Positions 6,301 through 13,475 of a DNA stretch of 32,876 bases are shown in pieces. The notes beneath the pieces are model-generated. The model did no database searches and was not told the DNA's origin. It was given only the letters and a program-made list of their open reading frames with translations. The position numbers and the translations under genes are program-made. The number at the start of each line of letters is the position of its first letter. Within the stretch, counting starts at the first letter, position 1. This DNA comes from Alphaproteobacteria bacterium (lineage in GTDB: Bacteria; Pseudomonadota; Alphaproteobacteria; Rs-D84): positions 76,352-109,227 of the forward strand of contig JAGBVH010000025.1 in assembly GCA_017630405.1 (NCBI GenBank). The letters run 5' to 3'.

Positions 6301-7494
6301 GTTTTTATCACAATCTCGCAATCTCAAGCTCATATTTTTTATATCTTCGACTGTCTGCGCTCCCGCCAACCACATCACACGCTCTAAATCTGACTTAAGA
6401 TAATCGAATAAAGACACCACTCCTTCCCAGCCCCCAAGTGCCAGCGCATATATCACCGGTCGCCCAATCGCAACAACATCTGCACCACTGGCAATCGCCT
6501 TGAAAATATGCTGTCCGCGGCGAATACCACTATCAAAAATAATCGGAACGCGTTTATTCACACGTGCTGCAATTTCAGGCAAAACCTCGAAACTGGCCGG
6601 CCCGCCGTCCAGTTGTCGCCCACCATGATTTGAAACCCAAATCGCATCCGCGCCGGCATCTATCGCTGCTTCAGCATCATCAGGATGCTGAATACCTTTT
6701 ACTATCACAGGCAGTTTGGTAAAAGATTTAACATATCGAACTGTATCCATTGCGAATCGGTTTTGCGCCGCTGCAAATATAGCACCTATACCCTGCCCCT
6801 GTGTTTTTCCACCTTTTGGTGCAACATTAGGCAACGGCAATGGGAACTTAAAATTATTTCTAGCATCCCGAAATCTGTTTCCACCAATTGGCGCATCAAC
6901 AGTCAAGATTATCGCGCGATATCCCAGCATTTCGGCCTCCTTTACTATTCTGCGATTAAAGGCATCATCCTTGCTAAGATACAATTGAAACCATTGTGGT
7001 CCCCCCTCACCTGCGGCTGCAACCTCGGCCAGTGTAGAACTAGCATAATTACTAACACTCATAATAGTACCACTGATAGCCGCCCCCAGTGCTGTTCCTG
7101 CCTCGGCGGACACATGCGCCAAGCCATGCGCTGCTGCGGGCGCAACAATAACAGGCAAAGAAATATCAATCCCCAAAATACTTGTTCCAAGTTCAGGCTT
7201 ATCAACCCCCTGTAATACACGTGGATAAATGTCCACCGCATCAAATGCCAGTATATTTCTACGCAAAGTTTGTTCCGTTTCTGCGCCACCACGGATATAA
7301 TCGAATCCACCATGCGGTATAATCTGTTGGGCAGCAACCTCTAAATCTCCGACATCAATTATATGTATTTTTTCTGATCGATTGGATGCCTGATAATCTG
7401 TCACAACAACTGTTGGTCTGTTAAATCGTATAACCAGCCACACGACCAACAAAACCACCAACAACACACACAAGACAAAAACAAATTTTTTCAT
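6274..7494 (-). CDS. lldD: Membrane-anchored FMN-dependent 2-hydroxyacid (L-lactate) oxidase/dehydrogenase
   Basis: A 406-residue member of the FMN-dependent alpha-hydroxy-acid dehydrogenase family, which oxidises L-lactate or related 2-hydroxyacids to the 2-oxoacid. The TIM-barrel domain runs from ~residue 48 to 395. Visible active-site elements are K266 (VIVKGI), catalytic H290 and R293 in SNHGGRQLDGG, the phosphate-binding DSGIRRGQ (R325) and a GRP near 345. SNHGGRQLDGGPASFEVLPEI-like wording resembles lactate oxidases as much as respiratory LldD. Residues 1-23 form one hydrophobic segment (FVFVLCVLLVVLLVVWLVI), so the enzyme is probably tethered to the membrane with the barrel possibly periplasmic. 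RBS aggagag is good. The substrate is not certain; glycolate or another 2-hydroxyacid is possible. Confidence 0.88.
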   Translation of the reverse strand: MKKFVFVLCVLLVVLLVVWLVIRFNRPTVVVTDYQASNRSEKIHIIDVGDLEVAAQQIIPHGGFDYIRGGAETEQTLRRNILAFDAVDIYPRVLQGVDKPELGTSILGIDISLPVIVAPAAAHGLAHVSAEAGTALGAAISGTIMSVSNYASSTLAEVAAAGEGGPQWFQLYLSKDDAFNRRIVKEAEMLGYRAIILTVDAPIGGNRFRDARNNFKFPLPLPNVAPKGGKTQGQGIGAIFAAAQNRFAMDTVRYVKSFTKLPVIVKGIQHPDDAEAAIDAGADAIWVSNHGGRQLDGGPASFEVLPEIAARVNKRVPIIFDSGIRRGQHIFKAIASGADVVAIGRPVIYALALGGWEGVVSLFDYLKSDLERVMWLAGAQTVEDIKNMSLRLRDCDKNLHLPEKRL

Positions 7495-7562
7495 ATCGTC
7501 TCTCCTTTTTTATTTAACGATAACACAGACGATACAAAAAACTGATTAGACAGTATTCACAA

Positions 7563-7585
7563 AAAAAAGCGCCCACAAAGCGCTT
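7563..7585 (-). terminator. Rho-independent terminator after nlpD and the small membrane protein
   Basis: The stem aagcgc / gcgctt with a 7-base loop is followed by eight T residues on the minus strand, 10 bases after the stop of the 49-aa ORF. Confidence 0.82.
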
Positions 7586-7594
7586 AATCTTTTC

Positions 7595-7744
7595 TTATAA
7601 ACTGGCCAACAAACCACGGAACCAACCAACTATTCTGCCGAACCAATATGCCAATTTATCAAACAAATCAAAGTGCTGTACAACAGCAACAATGGCTGCA
7701 ACAAAAACAATCAAAACCACTATACGCAAAATCGTTCTTAACAT
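7595..7744 (-). CDS. Small single-pass membrane protein (49 aa)
   Basis: A short ORF starting at 7744: MLRTILRIVVLIVFVAAIVAV then QHFDLFDKLAYWFGRIVGWF and a short tail ending in LLASL. Residues ~5-22 form a clear membrane helix; the second half is an amphipathic, aromatic-rich helix (two W, several F). The RBS taggag lies 7 bases before ATG and its first three bases are the stop codon of nlpD, so the two genes are translationally linked. A terminator follows directly. Function is unknown; the operon suggests a partner in envelope or septal remodelling. Confidence 0.75.
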   Translation of the reverse strand: MLRTILRIVVLIVFVAAIVAVVQHFDLFDKLAYWFGRIVGWFRGLLASL

Positions 7745-7754
7745 TTTTATTCTC

Positions 7755-9077
7755 CTATTTTCTTAAATAATTTGATGGATTATATGCCTTGGTGCCCTTG
7801 CGCACTTCAAAGTGCAACTGTGGGCTATCAACCTTGCCTGTTTCACCAACAGTACCTATTTTCTGACCAACAGACACTTTATTTCCACGACGAACAACCA
7901 TCGAATCCATATGTGCGTAAACTGTCATCCAACCGTCCGAATGTTGAACAATTATCAGATTACCCATACCTTTTACTTCATTACCGGCATACGCAACGAC
8001 GCCATTTTCCGCAGCCTTGACCGCTGTACCACGCGATGCACCAATATTTATACCATCATTAAACAACCCACTGGACTTTGCGCCATATGCAGACAATATC
8101 TTTCCACGCACAGGCCATGAGAATTGCGATGAAGAACGCGCGCTTATCTTTGGCAACTTTTTAGATGGATCAGACGAAATTTTCTTAGTCTCGGCCGCTG
8201 GCTTCACAGTCGCAACCTTGTTATCCTGTTCTGTTTTTTTCGTCACCTGTTCAGGCTTTTCACTCTCGCTTTTCGGGCTTACCACCTCTGACTTCACGGT
8301 CGCCACCTTGGCCACAGGCGCTTCATTTAAATCAGGAACCTTTAACTTCTGCCCCACAGACAACGCAAACGGCGCAGATAAATTATTCATAACCGCCAAA
8401 TCATTAACAGGTACAGAATAGCGGCGTGACAAAGAATACAATGTATCACCCGTCTCAACAGTCACTTCGCGTAACGCCACACGCGTTGTCGTTTGAACAG
8501 TGGCCACCGGCTTGCCCACAACCAACACATCGTCTGTATTTTCTGGCACAGCTTGCGCCGCAGCCTTTGCCAACTTTAACTTCTGCCCAACAGACAAGGC
8601 GTACGGTTCCGTTAAATCATTAAGTTTTGCCAACTCATCAACTGTCATATTATTTTCGCGCGCGATCTTATACAATGTATCACCACGCGACACAATAATT
8701 TCGCCATCTGATATCTGTGCCACTTCTGGCTGACCACCATACATAGCTGTACTGTCCGTCACAACAATTTCCGCCCCTGTATCAACAGACGCTTCCTCCA
8801 TTTGTGGTGGAACAATATAGTCATTAACGCTGGCATATGTCACATAGTCCGCTGCCGCATCATATGTCCCATATAAATTAGGCGATGCATACATACCATA
8901 GTCAGTAGCCGCAGAATTATATATTTCTGGCTGAGTATTCGGGTCCGCCAACAAAGCAGGATATCGCGCATTAATAAATTCACCAACAGAATCCGGCAAA
9001 GACAAAATTTTGGGTTGTAAATCACACGCCGACAAAGCGACACACAATGCCCCCAAAACAAATATGACTTTTTTCAT
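7755..9077 (-). CDS. nlpD: NlpD-like lipoprotein: two LysM repeats and a degenerate LytM (M23) domain
   Basis: The 440-residue product has a lipoprotein signal with LSAC (Cys18), a low-complexity Tyr/Ala/Asp region, LysM repeats at ~127-170 (VSRGDTLYKIAR) and ~204-248 (VETGDTLYSLSR), a charged linker and a LytM domain at ~319-440. The LytM domain lacks most metal ligands: Asn340 and Asn344 replace the HxxxD pair and Gln420 replaces the first His of HxH, while H389 and H422 remain. This is the pattern of E. coli NlpD, which does not cut peptidoglycan but activates amidases during septal splitting. No amidase gene is visible. Start at 9077 follows a TATAAT box by only 7 bases, suggesting a leaderless mRNA. 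Confidence 0.9.
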   Translation of the reverse strand: MKKVIFVLGALCVALSACDLQPKILSLPDSVGEFINARYPALLADPNTQPEIYNSAATDYGMYASPNLYGTYDAAADYVTYASVNDYIVPPQMEEASVDTGAEIVVTDSTAMYGGQPEVAQISDGEIIVSRGDTLYKIARENNMTVDELAKLNDLTEPYALSVGQKLKLAKAAAQAVPENTDDVLVVGKPVATVQTTTRVALREVTVETGDTLYSLSRRYSVPVNDLAVMNNLSAPFALSVGQKLKVPDLNEAPVAKVATVKSEVVSPKSESEKPEQVTKKTEQDNKVATVKPAAETKKISSDPSKKLPKISARSSSQFSWPVRGKILSAYGAKSSGLFNDGINIGASRGTAVKAAENGVVAYAGNEVKGMGNLIIVQHSDGWMTVYAHMDSMVVRRGNKVSVGQKIGTVGETGKVDSPQLHFEVRKGTKAYNPSNYLRK

Positions 9078-9084
9078 GAATACT

Positions 9085-9093
9085 ATTATATCA
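9085..9093 (-). promoter_or_regulatory. Extended -10 promoter of nlpD, close to the ATG
   Basis: TGA-TATAAT on the minus strand ends 7 bases before the nlpD ATG. No Shine-Dalgarno lies between them, so transcription would start at or within 1-2 bases of the start codon. No good -35 is seen; the TG-extended -10 can compensate. Confidence 0.65.
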
Positions 9094-9098
9094 TAAAA

Positions 9099-9806
9099 TC
9101 AATCGCGACGCATAAAGAAAATACCAGCTTCAAATAACAGCCACATCGGCAACGCCAAGCAAATCTGGGACACGACATCCGGCGGTGTTAAAACAGCGGC
9201 AACAACAACGATTATAACAATCGCATATCTGCGCATTTTTAAAACTTTATCACGCGGCAAAATCCCAAGTCTGTTCAGCATAACCATCACCAACGGCAAT
9301 TGGAACGCAACACCAAAAACTTTCAGAAGTCCTATCACAAAAACTAAATAATCACGCGCCGAAGGCAACAATACACTTGGCACCAACGAATCAAGATTTA
9401 ATCGCACAAAGAATTCAAATATTATTGGGAACAAAACATAAAAAGCGAATGCGGCCCCCAACAAAAACAACACTGGCGACATAACCAGTGCCGGCCATAT
9501 AAAATTCCGTTCAGCTTTTTTTAACCCTGGCGCAACAAACGCCCAAATATGCCACAACAAAACAGGCAACACAACCAATACCGCAAACCAAGTTGCCAAT
9601 GAAAAAGTTATCATTAAACCATCTGATAAACCACCATACAACAGCGCCCCGCCCTGCCACACTTTCAACAATGGTGCGGTTAAAAAATCCTGAATCCATG
9701 GTGCAACAACCCAACCAACAACAAACGCACCAACAAAGAACAACACAGTCCACAAAAACCGCCTGCGCAATTCAGCAAAATGTTGAATCAGGGTCATCTT
9801 TTTCAT
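9099..9806 (-). CDS. tatC: Sec-independent (twin-arginine) translocase subunit TatC
   Basis: TatC is the polytopic receptor of the Tat system, binding twin-arginine signal peptides of folded substrates at the inner membrane. The 235-residue product shows the family N-terminus (LIQHFAELRRRFLW, including the conserved HxxELRxR pattern), the periplasmic loop, FVAPGLKKAERNF between membrane helices 2 and 3, and six predicted hydrophobic segments. Its ATG overlaps the tatB stop (ATGA), so both are translated from one mRNA. tatA is not adjacent but lies ~8 kb away at 18046-18261. Confidence 0.95.
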   Translation of the reverse strand: MKKMTLIQHFAELRRRFLWTVLFFVGAFVVGWVVAPWIQDFLTAPLLKVWQGGALLYGGLSDGLMITFSLATWFAVLVVLPVLLWHIWAFVAPGLKKAERNFIWPALVMSPVLFLLGAAFAFYVLFPIIFEFFVRLNLDSLVPSVLLPSARDYLVFVIGLLKVFGVAFQLPLVMVMLNRLGILPRDKVLKMRRYAIVIIVVVAAVLTPPDVVSQICLALPMWLLFEAGIFFMRRD

Positions 9807-10099
9807 TTCTTTTTTCCCCCTGATTTTTTGGCAGGACTTCTTTTTACTTTTTTTATTGGCGTTGAAAATTCAGCCAAAACATCATTGGTTGTTGTCCGAA
9901 TTAAATCATCAATAGGTTTTTCCAAATCAATTTGATGTTTGATATCTTCTGCGGCATCCGTCAATTTCCAAATAATCCGCCGAACAAAATTTACTAATTT
10001 TGCCAAGAATTTCGCAACATCGGGCCACATACGCGCCGGCAAAACCAACATCGCGACCAACAAGATTACTAAAAATTCCGCCCAACTTATCCCAAACAT
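9803..10099 (-). CDS. tatB: Twin-arginine translocase subunit TatB
   Basis: The 98-residue product begins MFGISWAEFLVILLVAMLVL, with the TatA/B-type N-terminal membrane helix and the Glu8 that marks TatB, then a Pro hinge (LPARMWPDVAKFL) and a long amphipathic helix with a Lys-rich tail. TatB partners with TatC in the substrate receptor complex. TatB proteins usually have a GP hinge; here the hinge reads L-P-A. It follows lolA by 2 bases without a Shine-Dalgarno and overlaps tatC by 4 bases, indicating coupled translation in a lolA-tatB-tatC unit. Confidence 0.92.
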   Translation of the reverse strand: MFGISWAEFLVILLVAMLVLPARMWPDVAKFLAKLVNFVRRIIWKLTDAAEDIKHQIDLEKPIDDLIRTTTNDVLAEFSTPIKKVKRSPAKKSGGKKK

Positions 10100-10101
10100 T
10101 T

Positions 10102-10713
10102 TTAATCGTAAAAGTCATCCCCATTGGCACCACTGACTGTTTTATGGCGCTGGATTTGGAAATAGTTTTTTCCAAAATTTGTTTTTTCTTTTAACCCATT
10201 AAATACCACACTGGTCACAGCACCGGTCGCATCAACAACGGTCCAAGAATTTAATTTCACAGGATTCTTGTCAAACTTTACCGTCATATGTCCCAAACCT
10301 TCTTGGCCACGCAAATTCATCTGCAATGCAAATGTATTGGTATTATCAATTGTTTCAACAACATTGATATCCGCATTTGTCAGATTGATATTTTTGCGCA
10401 CCAAAATACCGGCCGGTGTACTGGTCAAAGGAACTGTTGTAATTTGATCCAATGATTTATCAAAGAAATACAAATCATCACCATCCGCAATTAATTGAAC
10501 AGGCATATTATTATAGTCCAACCGCACACGCCCAGGACGCAGCATCGCAAAAGTTCCCTTTTCCTGCTTATTGTTGGCAGTCTGAACAAAATCACCAGAC
10601 AATCCAGTAATTGAATTTAAATATTTTTCAGCGCGCGCAACCAGCGCATCATCAACCGCAGCATGCGCCACACCAGTAAACAAAATCAATAAAATCGCAA
10701 TTATTTTTTTCAT
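10102..10713 (-). CDS. lolA: Outer-membrane lipoprotein carrier protein LolA
   Basis: LolA is the periplasmic chaperone that takes mature lipoproteins from LolCDE to the outer membrane. The 203-residue product has a signal peptide (MKKIIAILLILFTGVAHA) and the LolA/LolB beta-barrel pattern: YLNSITGLSGDFVQT, KGTFAMLRPGRVRLDY, LIADGDDLYFFDKSLDQ and a later FKDKNP-like strand set. Length and motifs fit the family. Its RBS (aaaggag) lies inside the end of the nrnA-like gene, 3 bases separating the genes. It pairs functionally with lnt and the several lipoproteins in this window. Confidence 0.92.
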   Translation of the reverse strand: MKKIIAILLILFTGVAHAAVDDALVARAEKYLNSITGLSGDFVQTANNKQEKGTFAMLRPGRVRLDYNNMPVQLIADGDDLYFFDKSLDQITTVPLTSTPAGILVRKNINLTNADINVVETIDNTNTFALQMNLRGQEGLGHMTVKFDKNPVKLNSWTVVDATGAVTSVVFNGLKEKTNFGKNYFQIQRHKTVSGANGDDFYD

Positions 10714-10716
10714 AAA

Positions 10717-11667
10717 TTACTCTCCTTTGAACAGCGCGATAACCTTAGCCTTAACATTTTCCAAGGTATCATTAATCACTGCGCCCGCGGCCTTTTCATG
10801 ACCACCGCCCCCCAACGCTTCTGCAATATGATTAACAGGTTTAGTTCTGCTGCGCAGCGACACACCCGTCTGATTAGGCTTTTGTTCTTTTAACATAGCC
10901 ACAAACTCAACTTCTTCTATTGACCCCAGCAAATTCAAAACAGTATCACCGCGCCCATCAAGATGCTTGTAATTTTCACGAGAAACGACCGCCACCGCCA
11001 AACGATTTTTGTAATAAAATTCGGAACGATGAACCACACCCGACTCCATAATAATCGCCTTCTTTGGCTTGTTTCTAAGCAAGTCAAAAACATCGCGCAT
11101 ATTAAGCCCATCATCAACCAAATCACCAATCATACGCATAATATCACCATCGCGCACAAACCTGAAATTACCGGTATCAGTTATAACCGAAATCGCCAGT
11201 AATTCATTTACACTCGAATCGGTTTGCCATCCAGCCACCTTGGCCAAGCGGTACAGAATCTGCCCAACCGCAGCGGCATTTTCATCATTGACACACAATT
11301 GTGCCAAATGCTCGTCATTTTTGTGATGATCGATTTCAACGACAAATTTTGCCTTTTCAACCAACGGCATTGCCCCACCAATATGTCGTGGTGTACCATA
11401 ATCTAGCAATATAACCAAATCACAAGATTGTTCCAAATCAACGCGCTCAAAATATTTAGCCCAGCTACGCAAAGGCACCGCATCCAAATAATTTGGGATA
11501 TTACCGTCATACACACACAGCGGACGCACGCCGTAATTCAACTCAATCATTTTGGCCAACGCCAAGACACTACAAAACGAATCGCCATCGGGATTTTTAT
11601 GTCCCATAATCGCGATATTTTTTGCGTCTTTTAATTTTTCCAAAAAAATCTTTATATTCTGTTCCAT
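10717..11667 (-). CDS. nrnA: DHH/DHHA1 phosphoesterase, NrnA-like nanoRNase/pAp phosphatase
   Basis: The 316-residue product has the two-domain DHH-DHHA1 structure of NrnA, which degrades 2-5 nt RNA and dephosphorylates pAp. Motif I is GHKNPDGDS (H23, D27, D29), motif II is LLDYG (D89), motif III is DHH at 113-115, and the DHHA1 glycine motif GGGGHEKAAG lies near 286-295. The size matches NrnA rather than RecJ. Its ATG follows the recJ 3' end by 3 bases without an RBS, so the two DHH proteins are translationally coupled. Alphaproteobacteria often lack Orn, so this could be the main oligoribonuclease; that is inference. Confidence 0.88.
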   Translation of the reverse strand: MEQNIKIFLEKLKDAKNIAIMGHKNPDGDSFCSVLALAKMIELNYGVRPLCVYDGNIPNYLDAVPLRSWAKYFERVDLEQSCDLVILLDYGTPRHIGGAMPLVEKAKFVVEIDHHKNDEHLAQLCVNDENAAAVGQILYRLAKVAGWQTDSSVNELLAISVITDTGNFRFVRDGDIMRMIGDLVDDGLNMRDVFDLLRNKPKKAIIMESGVVHRSEFYYKNRLAVAVVSRENYKHLDGRGDTVLNLLGSIEEVEFVAMLKEQKPNQTGVSLRSRTKPVNHIAEALGGGGHEKAAGAVINDTLENVKAKVIALFKGE

Positions 11668-11670
11668 ATT

Positions 11671-11946
11671 TTACACCGCTATATCTTCAAGGAAAAATTG
11701 TGCACTGACACGACCATTGTATTCATTTTCCTTTAATTTACCTAACATCATTATTTTAGTATTTGTATTCGCATCGTCCAGCAGAAAATCGCCCAACGCT
11801 GTCCCGACCAAATTAAACCCTACAAAGTTCAACTGACCACCTGTACTTGTCACAACAGTACCACGCAGATGCGCCCCATTACCCATAATCGATACATGGC
11901 GCAACACCGCCCCATGCAGCACCAATGTAGGTTCCGGATTACCCGG
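11671..11946 (-). pseudogene. recJ: recJ 3' fragment (C-terminal OB domain), out of frame with the main ORF
   Basis: This frame encodes PGNPEPT followed by LVLHGAVLRHVSIMGNGAHL and the rest of the RecJ C-terminal oligonucleotide-binding domain, ending in FFLEDIAV. It joins directly to the main recJ ORF if one C is inserted in the run around 11944-11946 (GGCCGGG read as GGCCCGGG), restoring the family motif LEPFGPGNPEP. The rebuilt protein would be ~582 residues, close to E. coli RecJ at 577. It has no start or RBS of its own. Confidence 0.85.
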
Positions 11947-13418
11947 CCAAATGGTTCCAGCGCAGACAATTGTTTAACCAAATACATATTAGCGCCACCA
12001 GCATCCAGTTCAGCATCCACAACAACCTCTGGCGACAATACCTGACCATTTAATTGTTCTTTGACGGCGCGTTCCAGAAACTCACAAAACTTTTCTTCAT
12101 TTTCCGCCAGCAGCGAAAATCCAGCCGCAGCCGCATGACCACCACCTTCGCTTATAACACCGGCAGCCAGCGCATCATGAATAATTTTTCCCAAATCAAT
12201 TCCAGAAACAGAACGTCCCGAACCATTAATCACACCATCGGCCTTGGTCGCGACACAGGACGGCAAATTATACTTATCCTTTAATCGTCCTGCGATAATC
12301 CCCATAACACCACCATGCCAATTTTCACCACACACAAACAAACTGCAGTGACCAGAAGCACAACAATTTTCTGCCATTTCAGTAGCACGCAACATTATCG
12401 CATTTTGAATATCGATACGTTCTTGATTCATTTCATGCAACTTGTTGGCCAAATCATTAGCAATCAGCGGATTATCTGTCAGCAACAATTCCAGCGCAGG
12501 TGCAGCCGAATCCAAACGGCCTGCCGCATTAAGACGAGGCCCCAGCGCAAATCCAGCCGCATATACCGAAGGCTTTTTTATCGAAGCAATATCCATCAGT
12601 ACACGCAGCCCTAAATTCTGACGCAGCCCCATAACCTTTAGTCCAGTTGCAACAAAGGCACGATTAAGTCCGACCAACGGCATCGTATCGCAAATGGTCC
12701 CCAGCGCCACCAAATCCATATAGTTCATCAAATTAATTTCGGAAATTTTTTCCGACACCTCATCTGACAAACTGCGCGACTTTAACTCTCGATTAAGTGC
12801 AACCAGTGTTAAGAACGCAACACCAACACCAGCCAAATAATTAAGTTCCGAAGTATCATCCAAACGTTTAGGATTAACAACCGCATCTGCGTTTGGCAAT
12901 TCACTATCTGGTGAATGATGATCTGTCACCACGACATGCAGCCCCAAGCCTTTGGCATATTCAACTTCATGTATACCACTGATTCCACAATCAACAGTAA
13001 TAACTAATTTGACACCAGCCTCTGCCAATTCTTGTAATGCGGCATCATTCAACCCATAGCCTTCACCTTCACGTGTTGGCAAATGCCACACAACATCACA
13101 GTCTAACTCACGCAGATACTTTACAAAAATCGCAGTTGATGTCACACCATCAACATCATAGTCACCATATATTGCAATTTTATGATTGTTTTCAACAGCA
13201 TCCGCAATAATACGGGCCGCATTATCCATATCTTTTAACACAGATGGATTCGGCATATATTCTTTGATACTTGGGGCCAGAAACTTTTTAACTTCATCGT
13301 CGCCTTCTATACCACGATTTGCCAATATTTTTCCAACCAAATTCCCATTATCATCAAAACTTTCATACTCTGCCACCCACGCTTTTCCAAGCATGGATTT
13401 TTCTACTATCTTTCTCAC
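11850..13418 (-). CDS. recJ: Single-stranded-DNA-specific exonuclease RecJ, frameshifted near its 3' end
   Basis: RecJ is the 5'-3' ssDNA exonuclease of RecF-pathway recombination and mismatch repair. The DHH phosphoesterase core is intact: YGDYDVDGVTS (84-94), VDCG (142-145), DHH at 166-168, and the DHHA1 motif GGGHAAAAGF. Residues up to G491 (LSALEPFG) follow the family; the last 31 residues are out-of-frame nonsense rich in Cys, Trp and Arg. The correct C-terminus continues at 11671-11946 in the next frame. GTG start at 13418, with its own TTGCTA-17-TATAAT promoter. The break is a single missing base, so it may be an assembly error or a recent mutation. If real, RecJ would lack its OB domain. 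Confidence 0.9.
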   Translation of the reverse strand: MRKIVEKSMLGKAWVAEYESFDDNGNLVGKILANRGIEGDDEVKKFLAPSIKEYMPNPSVLKDMDNAARIIADAVENNHKIAIYGDYDVDGVTSTAIFVKYLRELDCDVVWHLPTREGEGYGLNDAALQELAEAGVKLVITVDCGISGIHEVEYAKGLGLHVVVTDHHSPDSELPNADAVVNPKRLDDTSELNYLAGVGVAFLTLVALNRELKSRSLSDEVSEKISEINLMNYMDLVALGTICDTMPLVGLNRAFVATGLKVMGLRQNLGLRVLMDIASIKKPSVYAAGFALGPRLNAAGRLDSAAPALELLLTDNPLIANDLANKLHEMNQERIDIQNAIMLRATEMAENCCASGHCSLFVCGENWHGGVMGIIAGRLKDKYNLPSCVATKADGVINGSGRSVSGIDLGKIIHDALAAGVISEGGGHAAAAGFSLLAENEEKFCEFLERAVKEQLNGQVLSPEVVVDAELDAGGANMYLVKQLSALEPFGRVIRNLHWCCMGRCCAMYRLWVMGRICVVLL

Positions 13419-13446
13419 GCGCTACTCTTTTTTTATTATCAAGAGT

Positions 13447-13475
13447 ATTATAATCAAAAATTATTCAAATAGCAA
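13447..13475 (-). promoter_or_regulatory. Promoter of recJ
   Basis: TTGCTA (13470-13475) and TATAAT (13447-13452) are spaced by 17 bases. The -35 lies inside the last codons of ftsI. The predicted 5' UTR is ~22 bases before the GTG start. It allows recJ-nrnA-lolA-tatBC expression separate from ftsLI. Confidence 0.7.

Noticed and set aside
6062..6403. ORFs across the tRNA region on both strands
   Set aside because: They cover the tRNA gene and its terminator and have no family resemblance or RBS.
13423..13447. Inverted repeat tactctt/aagagta before recJ, as a terminator or RBS-hiding hairpin
   Set aside because: It overlaps the predicted recJ -10 and transcript start, has no T run on the minus strand and is only 7 bp with an AT-rich loop.
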